A DNA stretch of 26,522 bases from UMGS1387 sp045539625 (GCA_045539625.1 JAZQFS010000047.1:1-26522), one strand, 5' to 3'; shown: positions 6,882 through 14,900, counted from the stretch's first letter. Program-made: numbers and translations. Notes: generated from the letters alone by a model not told the origin.

Positions 6882-6917
6882 ACAAAAGGACCGTCTATTT
6901 TGTGTAGAAACAGTCCT
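6882..6917 (-). terminator. Terminator of the malic enzyme gene
   Basis: On the minus strand AGGACTGT pairs with ACGGTCCT (8 bp, one wobble) and is followed by TTTTGTATTTTT. It begins ten bases after the malic enzyme stop codon and separates that gene from the sialidase-like gene promoter. Confidence 0.7.
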
Positions 6918-6926
6918 CTGTAATCA

Positions 6927-8081
6927 TTATTCTTTATAAGCCTCGGCAACCGCCTTTGCAACCGTCTTGCACACTCTTTCGTCAAATGCCTTGGGAAGGA
7001 TATAGTCCTCATTCAACTCGTCGTCCGAAATAAGATTTGCAAGTGCATAGGAAGCGGCAATTTTCATTTCCTCCGTAATTGCCTTTGCCCTTACGTCAAG
7101 TGCTCCTCTGAAAATACCGGGGAATGCAAGCACGTTGTTTATCTGGTTGGGAAAATCACTTCTTCCCGTACCCACAATTCTTGCTCCTGCCGCCTTTGCC
7201 TCGTCGGGCATAATTTCGGGCGTGGGATTTGCCATGGCAAAAACAACGGCGTCCTTGTTCATGCTCTTAACCATTTCGGGTGTTACAAGCTTTGGCTTTG
7301 ACAGCCCGAAGAATACGTCTGCTCCCTTGATAATGTCTGCAAGAACGCCTCTTTCATGGTGGGGATTTGTTATCTTGGACAGTGCCTCGTGCTCAGAGTT
7401 CATCTGCTCGTCGCCCTCACAGATTGCGCCGTTTTTGTCGCACATAATGAGATTTTTAACGCCAAACTTCAGCATAAGGCGTCCGATTGCACAGCCTGCC
7501 GCACCTGCTCCGTTGATTACAACCTTTATTTCGTCCGGCTTTTTGCCTGTCAGACGAAGAGAGTTGATAAGTGCCGCAACCGCAATAACCGCCGTCCCGT
7601 GCTGGTCGTCGTGGAATATGGGAATATCACATCTCTCTTTGAGCTTTCTTTCAATTTCAAAGCATCTTGGTGCACCTATGTCCTCTAAGTTTATTCCGCC
7701 AAAGGAGCCGCACAAAAGCTCCACCGTTCTTACAATTTCGTCAACGTCCTTGCTTCTTATGCAAAGAGGAATTGCATCTATTCCGCCGTACTCCTTAAAG
7801 AGCAGGCATTTGCCCTCCATTACGGGCATACCCGCCTCAGGTCCTATGTCGCCAAGCCCCAAAACCGCCGTTCCGTCCGTGATTACCGCAACGGTATTCC
7901 AGCGGCGTGTAAGGTCAAAGGATTTGCTTACGTCCTTTTGTATTTCAAGGCAAGGCTCGGCAACACCGGGCGTATACGCAAGTGCAAGAGCCTCTGCCGT
8001 ATCTGCTTTAACATTTGCCTGAATGGAGATTTTGCCCTTCCATTCATAGTGCTTTTTTAAGGATTCCTGTCTTATATCCAT
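6927..8081 (-). CDS. Malic enzyme (NAD(P)-dependent, decarboxylating)
   Basis: The 384-residue short bacterial malic enzyme converts L-malate to pyruvate and CO2 with reduction of NAD(P); it is cytosolic. Visible motifs are ALAYTPGVAEP, the metal/substrate region DGTAVLGLGDIGPEAG, GKCLLFKEYGGIDAIPL with the catalytic lysine area, NLEDIGAPRCFEIE, FHDDQHGTA and the Rossmann loop NGAGAAGCAIG. An earlier ATG at 8090 abuts AAGGA with no space, while the ATG at 8081 has nine bases, so I choose MDIRQESLKKHYEW as the start. It is transcribed alone from a TTGACA-17-TATACT promoter and has a terminator. With the fumarase beta gene about 3 kb away it suggests C4-acid metabolism. Cofactor preference is not clear from the sequence. 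Confidence 0.95.
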   Translation of the reverse strand: MDIRQESLKKHYEWKGKISIQANVKADTAEALALAYTPGVAEPCLEIQKDVSKSFDLTRRWNTVAVITDGTAVLGLGDIGPEAGMPVMEGKCLLFKEYGGIDAIPLCIRSKDVDEIVRTVELLCGSFGGINLEDIGAPRCFEIERKLKERCDIPIFHDDQHGTAVIAVAALINSLRLTGKKPDEIKVVINGAGAAGCAIGRLMLKFGVKNLIMCDKNGAICEGDEQMNSEHEALSKITNPHHERGVLADIIKGADVFFGLSKPKLVTPEMVKSMNKDAVVFAMANPTPEIMPDEAKAAGARIVGTGRSDFPNQINNVLAFPGIFRGALDVRAKAITEEMKIAASYALANLISDDELNEDYILPKAFDERVCKTVAKAVAEAYKE

Positions 8082-8118
8082 ATTTTTCATTCCTTGCTGT
8101 ATAGATTTAACTTAGTAA

Positions 8119-8147
8119 AGTATACGACTTTTCACTTTTTATGTCAA
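8119..8147 (-). promoter_or_regulatory. Promoter of the malic enzyme gene
   Basis: On the minus strand TTGACA (8142-8147) and TATACT (8119-8124) are separated by 17 bases. Confidence 0.75.
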
Positions 8148-8240
8148 TATAAAAATAACCTTTTACGGTGGATTTTTCAGCTTTAAAGGCGTTATCAATT
8201 AACATAATATGAGTAATTCTTTAAAAATTGTGAACAACTC

Positions 8241-8269
8241 TTGCAATTTAAAGACGTACATGATAGAAT
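8241..8269 (+). promoter_or_regulatory. Promoter of the CNNM/CBS gene
   Basis: TTGCAA (8241-8246) and TAGAAT (8264-8269) are separated by 17 bases, with TG at 8261-8262 as an extended -10 element. It is divergent from the malic enzyme promoter. Confidence 0.6.
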
Positions 8270-8309
8270 GAATTAACTTTATTATAGAAAAATAGGAGTG
8301 ATTTTTTAA

Positions 8310-9659
8310 ATGGACGGTGCCGGGTGGCAGATAATACTACTTGTTATATTGGTAATGTTATCTGCGTTTTTCTCAGGAACTGAAACAGCATTTACGAGTT
8401 TCAACAGAAACCGTATGAAGACACTTGCCCAGGACGGAAACAAACGGGCAAAATCCGTACTTGATATTGATGAAAGCTACGAAAAGTTTATTTCAACAAT
8501 ACTTGTGGGTAACAACATTGTGAACATTACAGCAACAACCGTATCAGGTCTTATGTTTGCAAATCTTTTGCAAGGCAAAGAAGAGCTTGCACCTACAGTT
8601 TCAACAATAGTTATGACTGTGGCGGTTTTGCTATTCGGTGAAATTACACCTAAGACTCTTGCCAAGGACTATGCCGAAAAGTATGCTATGGCATCCTGCG
8701 GAATTGTTAAGTTTGTAATTGCAATTCTCACACCCATAACCCTTATCTTTTCACTTTGGAAAAAGCTTCTCAGCGTTGTATTCAAGGTAGAAACAGATGA
8801 TGCGGTTACTGAAGACGAGATTCTCACAATGGTTGAAGAGGCACAAAGCGACGGAAGCATCGACGAACACGAAAGCGAGCTTATCAAAAACGCCATAGAG
8901 TTTACCGATGTTGAAGTTTCGGCAATTCTCACACCGAGAGTTGACATTGTTGCCATTTCAAGCGACGCAAGTCTTGAAGAAATACAGGACGTTTACAGAA
9001 CAAGCGGCTTTTCAAGACTTCCCGTATATCAGGACACCATCGACAACATCATCGGCGTTATGCACGAGAAGGATTTCAACAAAATGCTTCACGACGGCGG
9101 AAAAGACATAGGCGATATTGTCAACGGAGTTATCTGCATAACAGGAAGCATGGAAATTTCAAAGCTTCTTCGTGAATTTCAGGCAGCCAAAACCCATATG
9201 GCAATTGTAGTTGACGAGTACGGCGGAACAGCCGGTCTTGTTACCATGGAGGACGTGCTTGAAGGTCTTGTAGGCGAAATATGGGACGAACACGACGAGG
9301 TTATTGAAAACATAAAGCAGCTTGACGATATTACATATGTCATCAACTGCAGTGCATCCTTAAGCGAGCTTTGCGAGCTTTATGACTTTTCCGATGAGGT
9401 GCTTGAAGAAAATGCTACCGTAAACGGATTTGTTATGGACAATCTCGGCAAGGTTCCCGAGGTTGGCGACTCCTTCAGCTATGACAATCTTGACATCGAG
9501 GTTATCAAGGTTGACGGAAGACGTGCAGCCGAAATCAGTCTCACCGTAAATCCCAAAGATGACGAAGACGATGAGGATTCAAAGGATAAGGACAAGTCAA
9601 GCAGCGAAAGCGACAATGATGACTCCAAGGAGAAATCCAAGGAAAAGTCAAAAGATTGA
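8310..9659 (+). CDS. CNNM/CBS-domain membrane protein (HlyC/CorC family)
   Basis: A 449-residue protein with the family's domain order. A DUF21/CNNM membrane domain covers about residues 1-180 (FSGTETAFTSFNRNRM, GNNIVNITATTVSG, LLFGEITPKTLAKDYAEKYA). A CBS pair covers about 200-330 (LTPRVDIVAI, GFSRLPVYQDTIDNIIGVMHEKDF, AIVVDEYGGTAGLVTMEDVLEGLVGEIWDE). A CorC/HlyC domain follows at about 340-415. Relatives export or sense magnesium or sodium, with the CBS pair binding adenine nucleotides; haemolysin naming is historical. An AGGAG site lies eleven bases before the ATG. Beyond the CorC domain is a 35-residue tail made almost only of Asp, Glu, Lys and Ser, low-complexity and probably disordered. 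A terminator follows at 9734-9765. The ion transported is not deducible. Confidence 0.92.
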   Translation: MDGAGWQIILLVILVMLSAFFSGTETAFTSFNRNRMKTLAQDGNKRAKSVLDIDESYEKFISTILVGNNIVNITATTVSGLMFANLLQGKEELAPTVSTIVMTVAVLLFGEITPKTLAKDYAEKYAMASCGIVKFVIAILTPITLIFSLWKKLLSVVFKVETDDAVTEDEILTMVEEAQSDGSIDEHESELIKNAIEFTDVEVSAILTPRVDIVAISSDASLEEIQDVYRTSGFSRLPVYQDTIDNIIGVMHEKDFNKMLHDGGKDIGDIVNGVICITGSMEISKLLREFQAAKTHMAIVVDEYGGTAGLVTMEDVLEGLVGEIWDEHDEVIENIKQLDDITYVINCSASLSELCELYDFSDEVLEENATVNGFVMDNLGKVPEVGDSFSYDNLDIEVIKVDGRRAAEISLTVNPKDDEDDEDSKDKDKSSSESDNDDSKEKSKEKSKD

Positions 9660-9733
9660 TTCCGAATTTCTATACAACAAAATATACTGTAAAACAATAA
9701 TTCAAACAATAATAAATATAATAAAGTTAAGTG

Positions 9734-9765
9734 CGGCAGACGTAAAATGTTTGCCGTATTTTTTT
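9734..9765 (+). terminator. Intrinsic terminator after the CNNM/CBS gene
   Basis: CGGCAGAC (9734-9741) pairs with GTTTGCCG (9749-9756), followed by TATTTTTTT. Confidence 0.8.
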
Positions 9766-9774
9766 GCAAATTTA

Positions 9775-9803
9775 TTGACAAACAGGCTCTTTAAGAGTAC
9801 AAT
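9775..9803 (+). promoter_or_regulatory. Promoter of the PHP-domain gene
   Basis: TTGACA (9775-9780) and TACAAT (9798-9803) are separated by 17 bases. It begins ten bases after the preceding terminator. Confidence 0.75.
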
Positions 9804-9833
9804 TAAGAAAAAAGCAAAAGGAGACGCATCCGC

Positions 9834-10835
9834 ATGAAAAAGTATCTTATATCCGAGACAGGTAATTTTTATAAAGCCAATCTTCACTGTCACACAACAG
9901 TTTCCGACGGAAGAATGACTCCCGAAGAAGTGAAAAATGCATATAAGGAAAAGGGCTACAGCATTGTTGCCTACACCGACCACGACGTGTTTGTTCCCCA
10001 CCCTGAGCTTTGCGATGACGATTTTCTTGCCATGAACGGCTTTGAGGTTGAAACAAATCACCATACCAGCAAAGTTTTTGAAGAAATACAGACCTGCCAC
10101 ATTTGTGCTGTGGCACTTGATCCCGATATTGTAATTCAGCCCTGCTTCCACAGAACGGAATATGCCTGGGGCAACGCACTTGAATGGAGAAAACAGGTAA
10201 AGTTCAACGAAAACGAGCCTGATTTTGTCAGAGAATACAACGGCGAATGTATGACAAAAATGATGCAGACCTTCCGTGAAAGCGGCTTCTTTGTTACATA
10301 CAACCACCCCGTATGGTCCTTGGAAACACGTGACAACTATATGGGCTACAACGGTATGCACGCTATGGAAATGATTAACTTCGGCTGTATTCACTCAGGC
10401 TACAATGACAGAAACGAAGTTCAGTACGACGATATGCTCAGAGGCGGAAAACGCATCTACTGCATCGCCGCAGACGACAACCACGACCTTGGCTCTTCCT
10501 TCGGCGGCTACACCATGATAAAGGCTGAAAAGCTCGAGTACAAGGCTATTGCAAAAGCATTGGTTGAGGGCAACTTCTACTGCAGCGAATGCGGTCCCGA
10601 CATCAAGGAGCTGTATATTGAAGACGGCAAAATCGTCATCAAGACAGATAACGCAAGAGAAATACTCATTGCAAGAGGCATCAGACGCAACGAAAAGAGA
10701 ATTGACGAAAACTGCAATCTTACAGAAGCCTCCTTCAACATCAACGACAATGACATTTACTTCAGAATCGTTGTTGTGGGCAAGGACGGCAGATGCTCCT
10801 ACACAAATGCTTATTTTATCGATGAGCTTAAATAA
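9834..10835 (+). CDS. PHP-domain metal-dependent phosphoesterase
   Basis: A 333-residue protein of the PHP superfamily, whose members hydrolyse phosphoesters with a two- or three-metal centre. Metal-ligand motifs are visible in order: LHCHTTVSDG (H18, H20, D25), AYTDHD (D49, H50), an acidic residue in NGFEVETN, YNHPVW in the middle and AADDNHD toward the C-terminal part. The last 90 residues, after YCSECGPDIKELYIEDGK, form a beta-rich extension seen in many PHP proteins that lack a polymerase partner. No signal peptide or membrane span is seen. AAAAGGAG lies about ten bases before the ATG. The gene stands alone between its own promoter and terminator. The substrate is unknown; nucleotide 3',5'-bisphosphates or sugar phosphates are known for relatives, and histidinol phosphate is less likely. 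Confidence 0.88.
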   Translation: MKKYLISETGNFYKANLHCHTTVSDGRMTPEEVKNAYKEKGYSIVAYTDHDVFVPHPELCDDDFLAMNGFEVETNHHTSKVFEEIQTCHICAVALDPDIVIQPCFHRTEYAWGNALEWRKQVKFNENEPDFVREYNGECMTKMMQTFRESGFFVTYNHPVWSLETRDNYMGYNGMHAMEMINFGCIHSGYNDRNEVQYDDMLRGGKRIYCIAADDNHDLGSSFGGYTMIKAEKLEYKAIAKALVEGNFYCSECGPDIKELYIEDGKIVIKTDNAREILIARGIRRNEKRIDENCNLTEASFNINDNDIYFRIVVVGKDGRCSYTNAYFIDELK

Positions 10836-10860
10836 TACGGTTTTTAAATATTTATACTTT

Positions 10861-10894
10861 ACTGTCTTCACTTTTCGGTGGAGGCAGTATTTTT
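10861..10894 (+). terminator. Terminator of the PHP-domain gene
   Basis: An 11-bp stem (10861-10871 with 10878-10888, two wobbles, loop TTTTCG) is followed by ATTTTTAT. Confidence 0.85.
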
Positions 10895-10907
10895 ATGCCC
10901 GTTAAAA

Positions 10908-10938
10908 GAAAAACTGCCTTTACAAATGTAAAGACAGT
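10908..10938 (-). terminator. Terminator of the minus-strand DivIVA-like/fumarase/PqqD operon
   Basis: On the minus strand ACTGTCTTTAC pairs with GTAAAGGCAGT (10913-10938, loop ATTT), followed by TTTTC. It converges tail to tail with the terminator of the PHP gene. Confidence 0.85.
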
Positions 10939-10962
10939 AAACAATTATAATTAAAATTTCTG

Positions 10963-11229
10963 TTATTCTTCAACCAGACCGTTGTCACGAACCTTCTGAA
11001 CAAATGCCTTGACATCGGTTTCGGCTGTTGGCTTATCAATTTCGTAGGTTTCAAGAACAGCCTGTACAAGACCTTCCTCTGTTGCTCCTTCCGAAAGCTT
11101 TTCCCAAAGGAAGCCGCCTGTTTCGTTGAGGGTAATCATAACATTTGCCTTTTTTGCTTCTTCGCCTATAGCTACAACAATGTAGGTGTCGGCAATTTGT
11201 CTTAAAATAAATCCTGATTTGATTTTCAT
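10963..11229 (-). CDS. PqqD-like small protein
   Basis: An 88-residue protein beginning MKIKSGFILRQIADTYIVVAI. It matches the PqqD-like (PF05402 type) pattern: a short beta hairpin with a readout of the kind LNETGGFLWEKLSEGATEEGLVQAVLETYEID, then a helical part ending VRDNGLVEE. PqqD itself binds a precursor peptide for a radical SAM enzyme. Many clostridial relatives have no such partner and their role is unknown; some sit by envelope polysaccharide genes. The longer frame starting at 11274 is rejected because AAAGGAG (11239-11245) sits nine bases before this ATG. The start is one base after the fumarase beta stop, so the two are translationally linked. No radical SAM gene or precursor peptide is seen nearby. 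Confidence 0.82.
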   Translation of the reverse strand: MKIKSGFILRQIADTYIVVAIGEEAKKANVMITLNETGGFLWEKLSEGATEEGLVQAVLETYEIDKPTAETDVKAFVQKVRDNGLVEE

Positions 11230-11230
11230 T

Positions 11231-11770
11231 TTATTTATCTCCTTTGTCAAATATATTTCCGCCCCTGCTGTCAATGCCGCAAATTAAGGGAAAATCTTGA
11301 ATTTCAACACGCTTTACCGACTCACAGCCAAGCTCCTCAAAGGCTATCACCTCAAAGCCCGTAACGCTCATTGCCGCAAGCGCACCCGCACCGCCTATGG
11401 CACACAGATATATTCCGCCGTGTTTTTTTATGGCGTCCACCACCTCTTTGCTTCTCGGTCCTTTGCCTATCATGGCAATAAGCCCGTTATCCATCAGAAG
11501 CGGCGTGTAAACGTCCATTCTTGACGATGTTGTAGGTCCGCAGGAGCCAATGGGACGTCCCGGAGGCTCAGGTGTTGGTCCTGCATAGTAAATACAGGCG
11601 TTTTTCAAATCAAAGGGCAATTCTTTGCCCTCGTCAATAAGAGCCTTTATTTTTTTATGTGCCGCATCTCTTGCAGTGTAAATCGTTCCCGAAAGATAAA
11701 CCTCGTCGCCCTTTGCAATCTTCAAGGCAGCCTGCGGTAAATCCTTTACATCAACGTGGAAAACCGCCAT
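11231..11770 (-). CDS. Fe-S fumarase/tartrate dehydratase, beta subunit (orphan)
   Basis: A 179-residue beta (C-terminal) subunit of the class I iron-sulfur fumarate hydratase / L-tartrate dehydratase family, which interconverts fumarate and malate with an alpha subunit that carries the 4Fe-4S cluster. Signs are the conserved GPTPEPPGRPIGSCGPTTSS and the following RMD, GLIAMIGKGPRS and the end segment ELGCESVKRVEIQDFPLI. The length fits a split-type beta subunit. The alpha gene normally lies directly upstream, but here the upstream gene is a DivIVA-like protein, overlapping by one base (TAATG), and no alpha subunit is present in the window. Either alpha is elsewhere in the genome or this subunit has another task. 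Fumarate versus tartrate specificity cannot be judged. Confidence 0.9.
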   Translation of the reverse strand: MAVFHVDVKDLPQAALKIAKGDEVYLSGTIYTARDAAHKKIKALIDEGKELPFDLKNACIYYAGPTPEPPGRPIGSCGPTTSSRMDVYTPLLMDNGLIAMIGKGPRSKEVVDAIKKHGGIYLCAIGGAGALAAMSVTGFEVIAFEELGCESVKRVEIQDFPLICGIDSRGGNIFDKGDK

Positions 11771-12459
11771 TATTTGTCACCGTTAAGAGACTTGGAAACG
11801 GACAGGAAGAAGGAATCCATCTGATCCTTATGGCTTTTGAAAATATCGCCCAGCTCGTCCTTTTTGCGGTTAAGATACTTAACCTTTCTGATATTGTCAC
11901 GCACTTCTTCCGAGCTTTTCCTTACCGCCTCGTCTGCTTCCTGCTTTGCCTTTATTTTTGCGTTGTCAACAATCCTGTCTGCAAGGCTGTTTGCTCTTTC
12001 AATAACGGATTTTGCCTCACTTCGTGCCTGAGAAAGAATTTCTTCGAGCTGTCTTGCCTGCTCCTCTTGTGCCGATGTATTCTGCTCGTACTCTTCCTTG
12101 AGAGAAGCATTTTCGGCAAGTGTCTTGTCAAGCTGTTCCTTTAAAAGCTTGTTTTCCTCAAGGCTTTGCAAAAGAAGCTGCTCATTTTCAGCCGACACCT
12201 CGCCCTGTGCTTTGACAGCCTCGTTAAGGTCTGATATTTCCTTGTTAAGAGCGTCCTTTTCCTCTTCAAGCTTTTTGTTTCTCTCCTTTGCTTCAAGAAG
12301 CTCAGGCAGTACCTCAAGCTCCTTCTTCAAAGAATTGATTTCGCCTTCAAGCTCCTGTGTCTGCTTGTTATATCTGATATTAAGCTCTTCTATGTACTGT
12401 AAAACGTCCTGCTTGTTAAAGCCCGAAAGGCTTGTCCTGAACAGTGAGTCCTTTGCCAT
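11770..12459 (-). CDS. DivIVA-like coiled-coil protein
   Basis: A 229-residue protein. Its N terminus, FRTSLSGFNKQDVLQYIEEL, matches the DivIVA/GpsB N-terminal domain (the F-x-x-x-x-x-G-F-N-x-x-D-V pattern), which in this family binds membranes at curved sites and helps place division or cell wall proteins. About residues 30-150 form a long coiled coil rich in Glu, Lys and Leu. The C-terminal part (SLADRIVDNAKIKAKQEADEAVRKSSEEVRDNIRKVK) is a second helix like that of DivIVA relatives. There is no membrane segment. A GGAAGGGG site precedes the ATG, and a TTGATT-17-TATACT promoter is at 12496-12524. It heads an operon with a fumarase beta subunit and a PqqD-like protein, an unusual company for a DivIVA-like protein. 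It lies divergently from the two-component system. Confidence 0.8.
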   Translation of the reverse strand: MAKDSLFRTSLSGFNKQDVLQYIEELNIRYNKQTQELEGEINSLKKELEVLPELLEAKERNKKLEEEKDALNKEISDLNEAVKAQGEVSAENEQLLLQSLEENKLLKEQLDKTLAENASLKEEYEQNTSAQEEQARQLEEILSQARSEAKSVIERANSLADRIVDNAKIKAKQEADEAVRKSSEEVRDNIRKVKYLNRKKDELGDIFKSHKDQMDSFFLSVSKSLNGDK

Positions 12460-12495
12460 AATGCAAGCACCCCTTCCATATAATTATTCTATCTT

Positions 12496-12524
12496 AGTAT
12501 ATCACACATCTTTTTAAAAATCAA
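12496..12524 (-). promoter_or_regulatory. Promoter of the DivIVA-like operon
   Basis: On the minus strand TTGATT (12519-12524) and TATACT (12496-12501) are separated by 17 bases. Confidence 0.65.
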
Positions 12525-12560
12525 TGACTAATTACGCAATTATTTCAATGTTTTAAATAT

Positions 12561-12587
12561 TTACATTAATATCACAGCAGTATCACA
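12561..12587 (+). promoter_or_regulatory. Direct repeats with 11-bp period, possible response-regulator site
   Basis: TTACA (12561-12565), TCACA (12572-12576) and TCACA (12583-12587) recur at exactly 11-base steps; the last two copies agree as TATCACA. OmpR/PhoB-type regulators bind tandem half-sites with this period, so the downstream regulator may control its own operon. The -35 region is poor, as at many activated promoters. A weak TAAACT (12597-12602) could be the -10. Confidence 0.5.
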
Positions 12588-12634
12588 TTCGGAAAATAAA
12601 CTAAAGACATAAAGACAGTAAAGGAGAAATGGCA

Positions 12635-13300
12635 GTGTACAAGCTTTTGGTTGTAGATGACGAAGAAAAAATACGCATGCTTATTGCAAAATACGCTTCC
12701 TTTGAGGGCTATGACATAACCGAAGCCCCCGACGGAATGACTGCTCTTGAAATTCTTCGCAACAAGGATTTTGACCTTATAATTCTGGACATAATGATGC
12801 CCGATGTGGACGGCTTTACCGTTTGCAGAGAGCTGAGAAAAAATTCCTCAACACCTGTTATAATGCTCAGTGCAAGAGGAGAAGAATATGACAGACTCCA
12901 CGGCTTTGAGGTGGGTGTTGACGACTATGTGGTAAAGCCCTTTTCCCCAAAGGAGCTTATGATGAGGGTTGCTGCAATTATAAAAAGAACAAGTACCGTT
13001 GCAGGCGAGTTTTTTGAGCAGGAAGGACTTAAGGTTGACTTTGCGGGAAGAATTGTTTACGTAGACGGCAAAAAAGCAGACCTTACTCCCAAGGAATACG
13101 ACCTGTTGTTTTATCTTATCAAAAACAAAGGAATAGCTCTTACACGTGAAAAGCTTATAAGCAACGTATGGGGCTATGACTTTTTCGGCGATGACAGAAC
13201 ACTTGACACTCATATAAAGCTGTTAAGAAAAAACCTCGGCAGTTATTCGGGCTTTATTGTTACGCTGAGAGGAGTGGGCTACCGTTTTGAAGCACCTTAA
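12635..13300 (+). CDS. OmpR/PhoB-family response regulator
   Basis: A 221-residue two-component response regulator. The receiver domain (about 1-120) has the acidic pair in VVDDEEK, the phosphoacceptor D52 in LIILDIMMPDVDGF, the Thr/Ser position in VIMLSARGEEYD and the Lys in VKPFSPKEL. The C-terminal winged helix (about 125-221) has the signature LTPKEYDLLFYLIKNKG and a closing VTLRGVGYRFE. An ATG at 12629 is in frame, but AAGGAG ends only two bases before it. The GTG at 12635 has a normal eight-base gap, so the protein probably starts with VYKLLVVDDE read as Met. The next gene, a histidine kinase, overlaps by 14 bases, so the two are co-translated partners. Three 11-bp-spaced repeats upstream suggest self-control. 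Confidence 0.94.
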   Translation: MYKLLVVDDEEKIRMLIAKYASFEGYDITEAPDGMTALEILRNKDFDLIILDIMMPDVDGFTVCRELRKNSSTPVIMLSARGEEYDRLHGFEVGVDDYVVKPFSPKELMMRVAAIIKRTSTVAGEFFEQEGLKVDFAGRIVYVDGKKADLTPKEYDLLFYLIKNKGIALTREKLISNVWGYDFFGDDRTLDTHIKLLRKNLGSYSGFIVTLRGVGYRFEAP

Positions 13301-14825
13301 TGTACGTTCTTTGGGAATACGCTGGAAGGTATTCGGCTTTATGCTTATTCCCACTTTTATTCTGCTTGTGATACTGTGGCTTGTACAGACGGTGTTTTTC
13401 GGGCTTTTCTATTCGCAGGTCAAAACCGAGGAGCTTAAAAGCACCACAAGAACCGTTATCCGTGAAATGGAGAAATCCGACATAAAGAACACCATCCTCT
13501 TTCTTGCAGGCAACGGTGACATAAACATAAGCGTTATGGACACCACTGCCTTTGACAGCCTTTATTCATCGGGGGAAGACTTATCCTCGGTAACCTACGG
13601 CTGGGGTGCATACGGTATGTTCCGTCTTTATGAGGACGTAACAGAAAGCGGCGGAGAATATGTCAGATACTACAGTGCCGACAGCGAAAGGTATCTTGAC
13701 GGCAAAAGCTCAATGCCGATGTATGACGGAAAAGGCAACGAATACAGTGAAAAAGGCTTTGGCAGAGAAAATTTCCACAGAATACCGTCACCCGGCTTTT
13801 TCGGACACATAGGACAGAAAAATCAGCTTTTATATGCAAAAACCGCATATCTTTCAGACGGCACGGAAATCATGGTAGTTGCTGATACAAGAATATCTCC
13901 CTTTGACTCTACGGTAAGCACCCTCAGATACCAGCTTATAATATGCTCGGCAATAAGTGTAATTATTTCGCTTCTGCTGTCGTTTTTTATTTCAAAGAAG
14001 GTATCAAAGCCCATAGAAAACATTAACACCTCGGCAAAAACTCTTGCCAAAGGCAATTTTGACGTTCACTTTGAGGGCAAGGGCTACCGTGAAATCGAAC
14101 AGCTCAGCGACACTCTCAACTTTGCTTCCACCGAGCTTGGAAAAGCCGAGTCACTTCGCCGTGAGCTGATGGCAAACGTGTCCCACGATATGAGAACACC
14201 TCTTACCATGATTGTGGGCTACAGCGAGGTAATGCGTGACATTCCCGGCGAAAACACCCCCGAAAACGTACAGGTGATAATTGACGAGGCAAAGCGTTTG
14301 TCGGAGTTTGTAAACAGCGTGCTTGACCTTACAAAGCTTCAGAGCGGTATGGAAAAATTCGAGATGGAAAAAGCCGACACAACACAGCTTGTCAAAGAGG
14401 CATACGACAGATACTCAAAGCTGCTTGACGAAAATATGTGCACCATCAAGCTTGAGTGCGAAAACGAGCCTGTTTACGCCATGTGCGACGTTACAAAGCT
14501 GACTCAGGCACTGTACAACCTTACCGACAACGCCGTGAATTACGCAAAAGATCCCAAAAAAATAACGCTGCGGCAGTTGGTTACACCTCACGGCAAGGTA
14601 AGAATTGAAGTAAGCGACAACGGCGACGGCATAAATCCGGACGAGCTTCCCTACATTTGGGACAGATACTACAAAACCGAAAAAAGCCACAAGCGCAACA
14701 CCGTCGGCTCAGGCATCGGTCTTTCAATTGTCAAGGAAATTCTTGAAAAACACGGTGCAAGATACGGCGTTGAAACCTCGGAAAGTATGGGAAGTACCTT
14801 CTGGTTTGAGCTTGACATATGTTAA
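13287..14825 (+). CDS. Membrane sensor histidine kinase
   Basis: A 512-residue sensor kinase, partner of the preceding regulator. Order: transmembrane segment at about 14-40, an outside sensor region of about 170 residues, a second span at about 213-234, HAMP at 235-290, a dimerisation domain with the phosphoacceptor His300 in NVSHDMRTPLTMIVGYSE, then the ATPase domain with the N box (NLTDNAVNYAKD), DNGDGI and GSGIGLSIV. The ligand is unknown and no named sensor fold is evident. The likely start is TTG at 13287 with AGGAG 12 bases upstream; no ATG lies close enough to keep the first span. A strong terminator at 14858 closes the operon. The glucan-synthase-like gene follows, so it may be a target, which is inference from position only. 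Confidence 0.93.
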   Translation: MKHLNVRSLGIRWKVFGFMLIPTFILLVILWLVQTVFFGLFYSQVKTEELKSTTRTVIREMEKSDIKNTILFLAGNGDINISVMDTTAFDSLYSSGEDLSSVTYGWGAYGMFRLYEDVTESGGEYVRYYSADSERYLDGKSSMPMYDGKGNEYSEKGFGRENFHRIPSPGFFGHIGQKNQLLYAKTAYLSDGTEIMVVADTRISPFDSTVSTLRYQLIICSAISVIISLLLSFFISKKVSKPIENINTSAKTLAKGNFDVHFEGKGYREIEQLSDTLNFASTELGKAESLRRELMANVSHDMRTPLTMIVGYSEVMRDIPGENTPENVQVIIDEAKRLSEFVNSVLDLTKLQSGMEKFEMEKADTTQLVKEAYDRYSKLLDENMCTIKLECENEPVYAMCDVTKLTQALYNLTDNAVNYAKDPKKITLRQLVTPHGKVRIEVSDNGDGINPDELPYIWDRYYKTEKSHKRNTVGSGIGLSIVKEILEKHGARYGVETSESMGSTFWFELDIC

Positions 14826-14857
14826 TATTAACACAGGGTATATCAAAGTGTTTTTTT

Positions 14858-14900
14858 CAGGACTGTTTCACTTTTTGCAGTGAGACAGTTCTGTTTTTTT
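14858..14900 (+). terminator. Strong terminator of the two-component operon
   Basis: A 15-bp stem with wobbles (14858-14872 with 14879-14893, loop TTTTGC) is followed by a run of seven T. It lies inside the open extension upstream of the next gene, which argues that translation of that gene does not begin here. Confidence 0.9.

Noticed and set aside
7135..8022. 295-codon plus-strand frame opposite malic enzyme
   Set aside because: The minus-strand frame has all malic enzyme motifs; the opposite frame is open by codon bias only.
12629..12634. ATG start of the response regulator at 12629
   Set aside because: It lies only two bases after AAGGAG; GTG at 12635 has normal spacing and gives the standard receiver-domain start.
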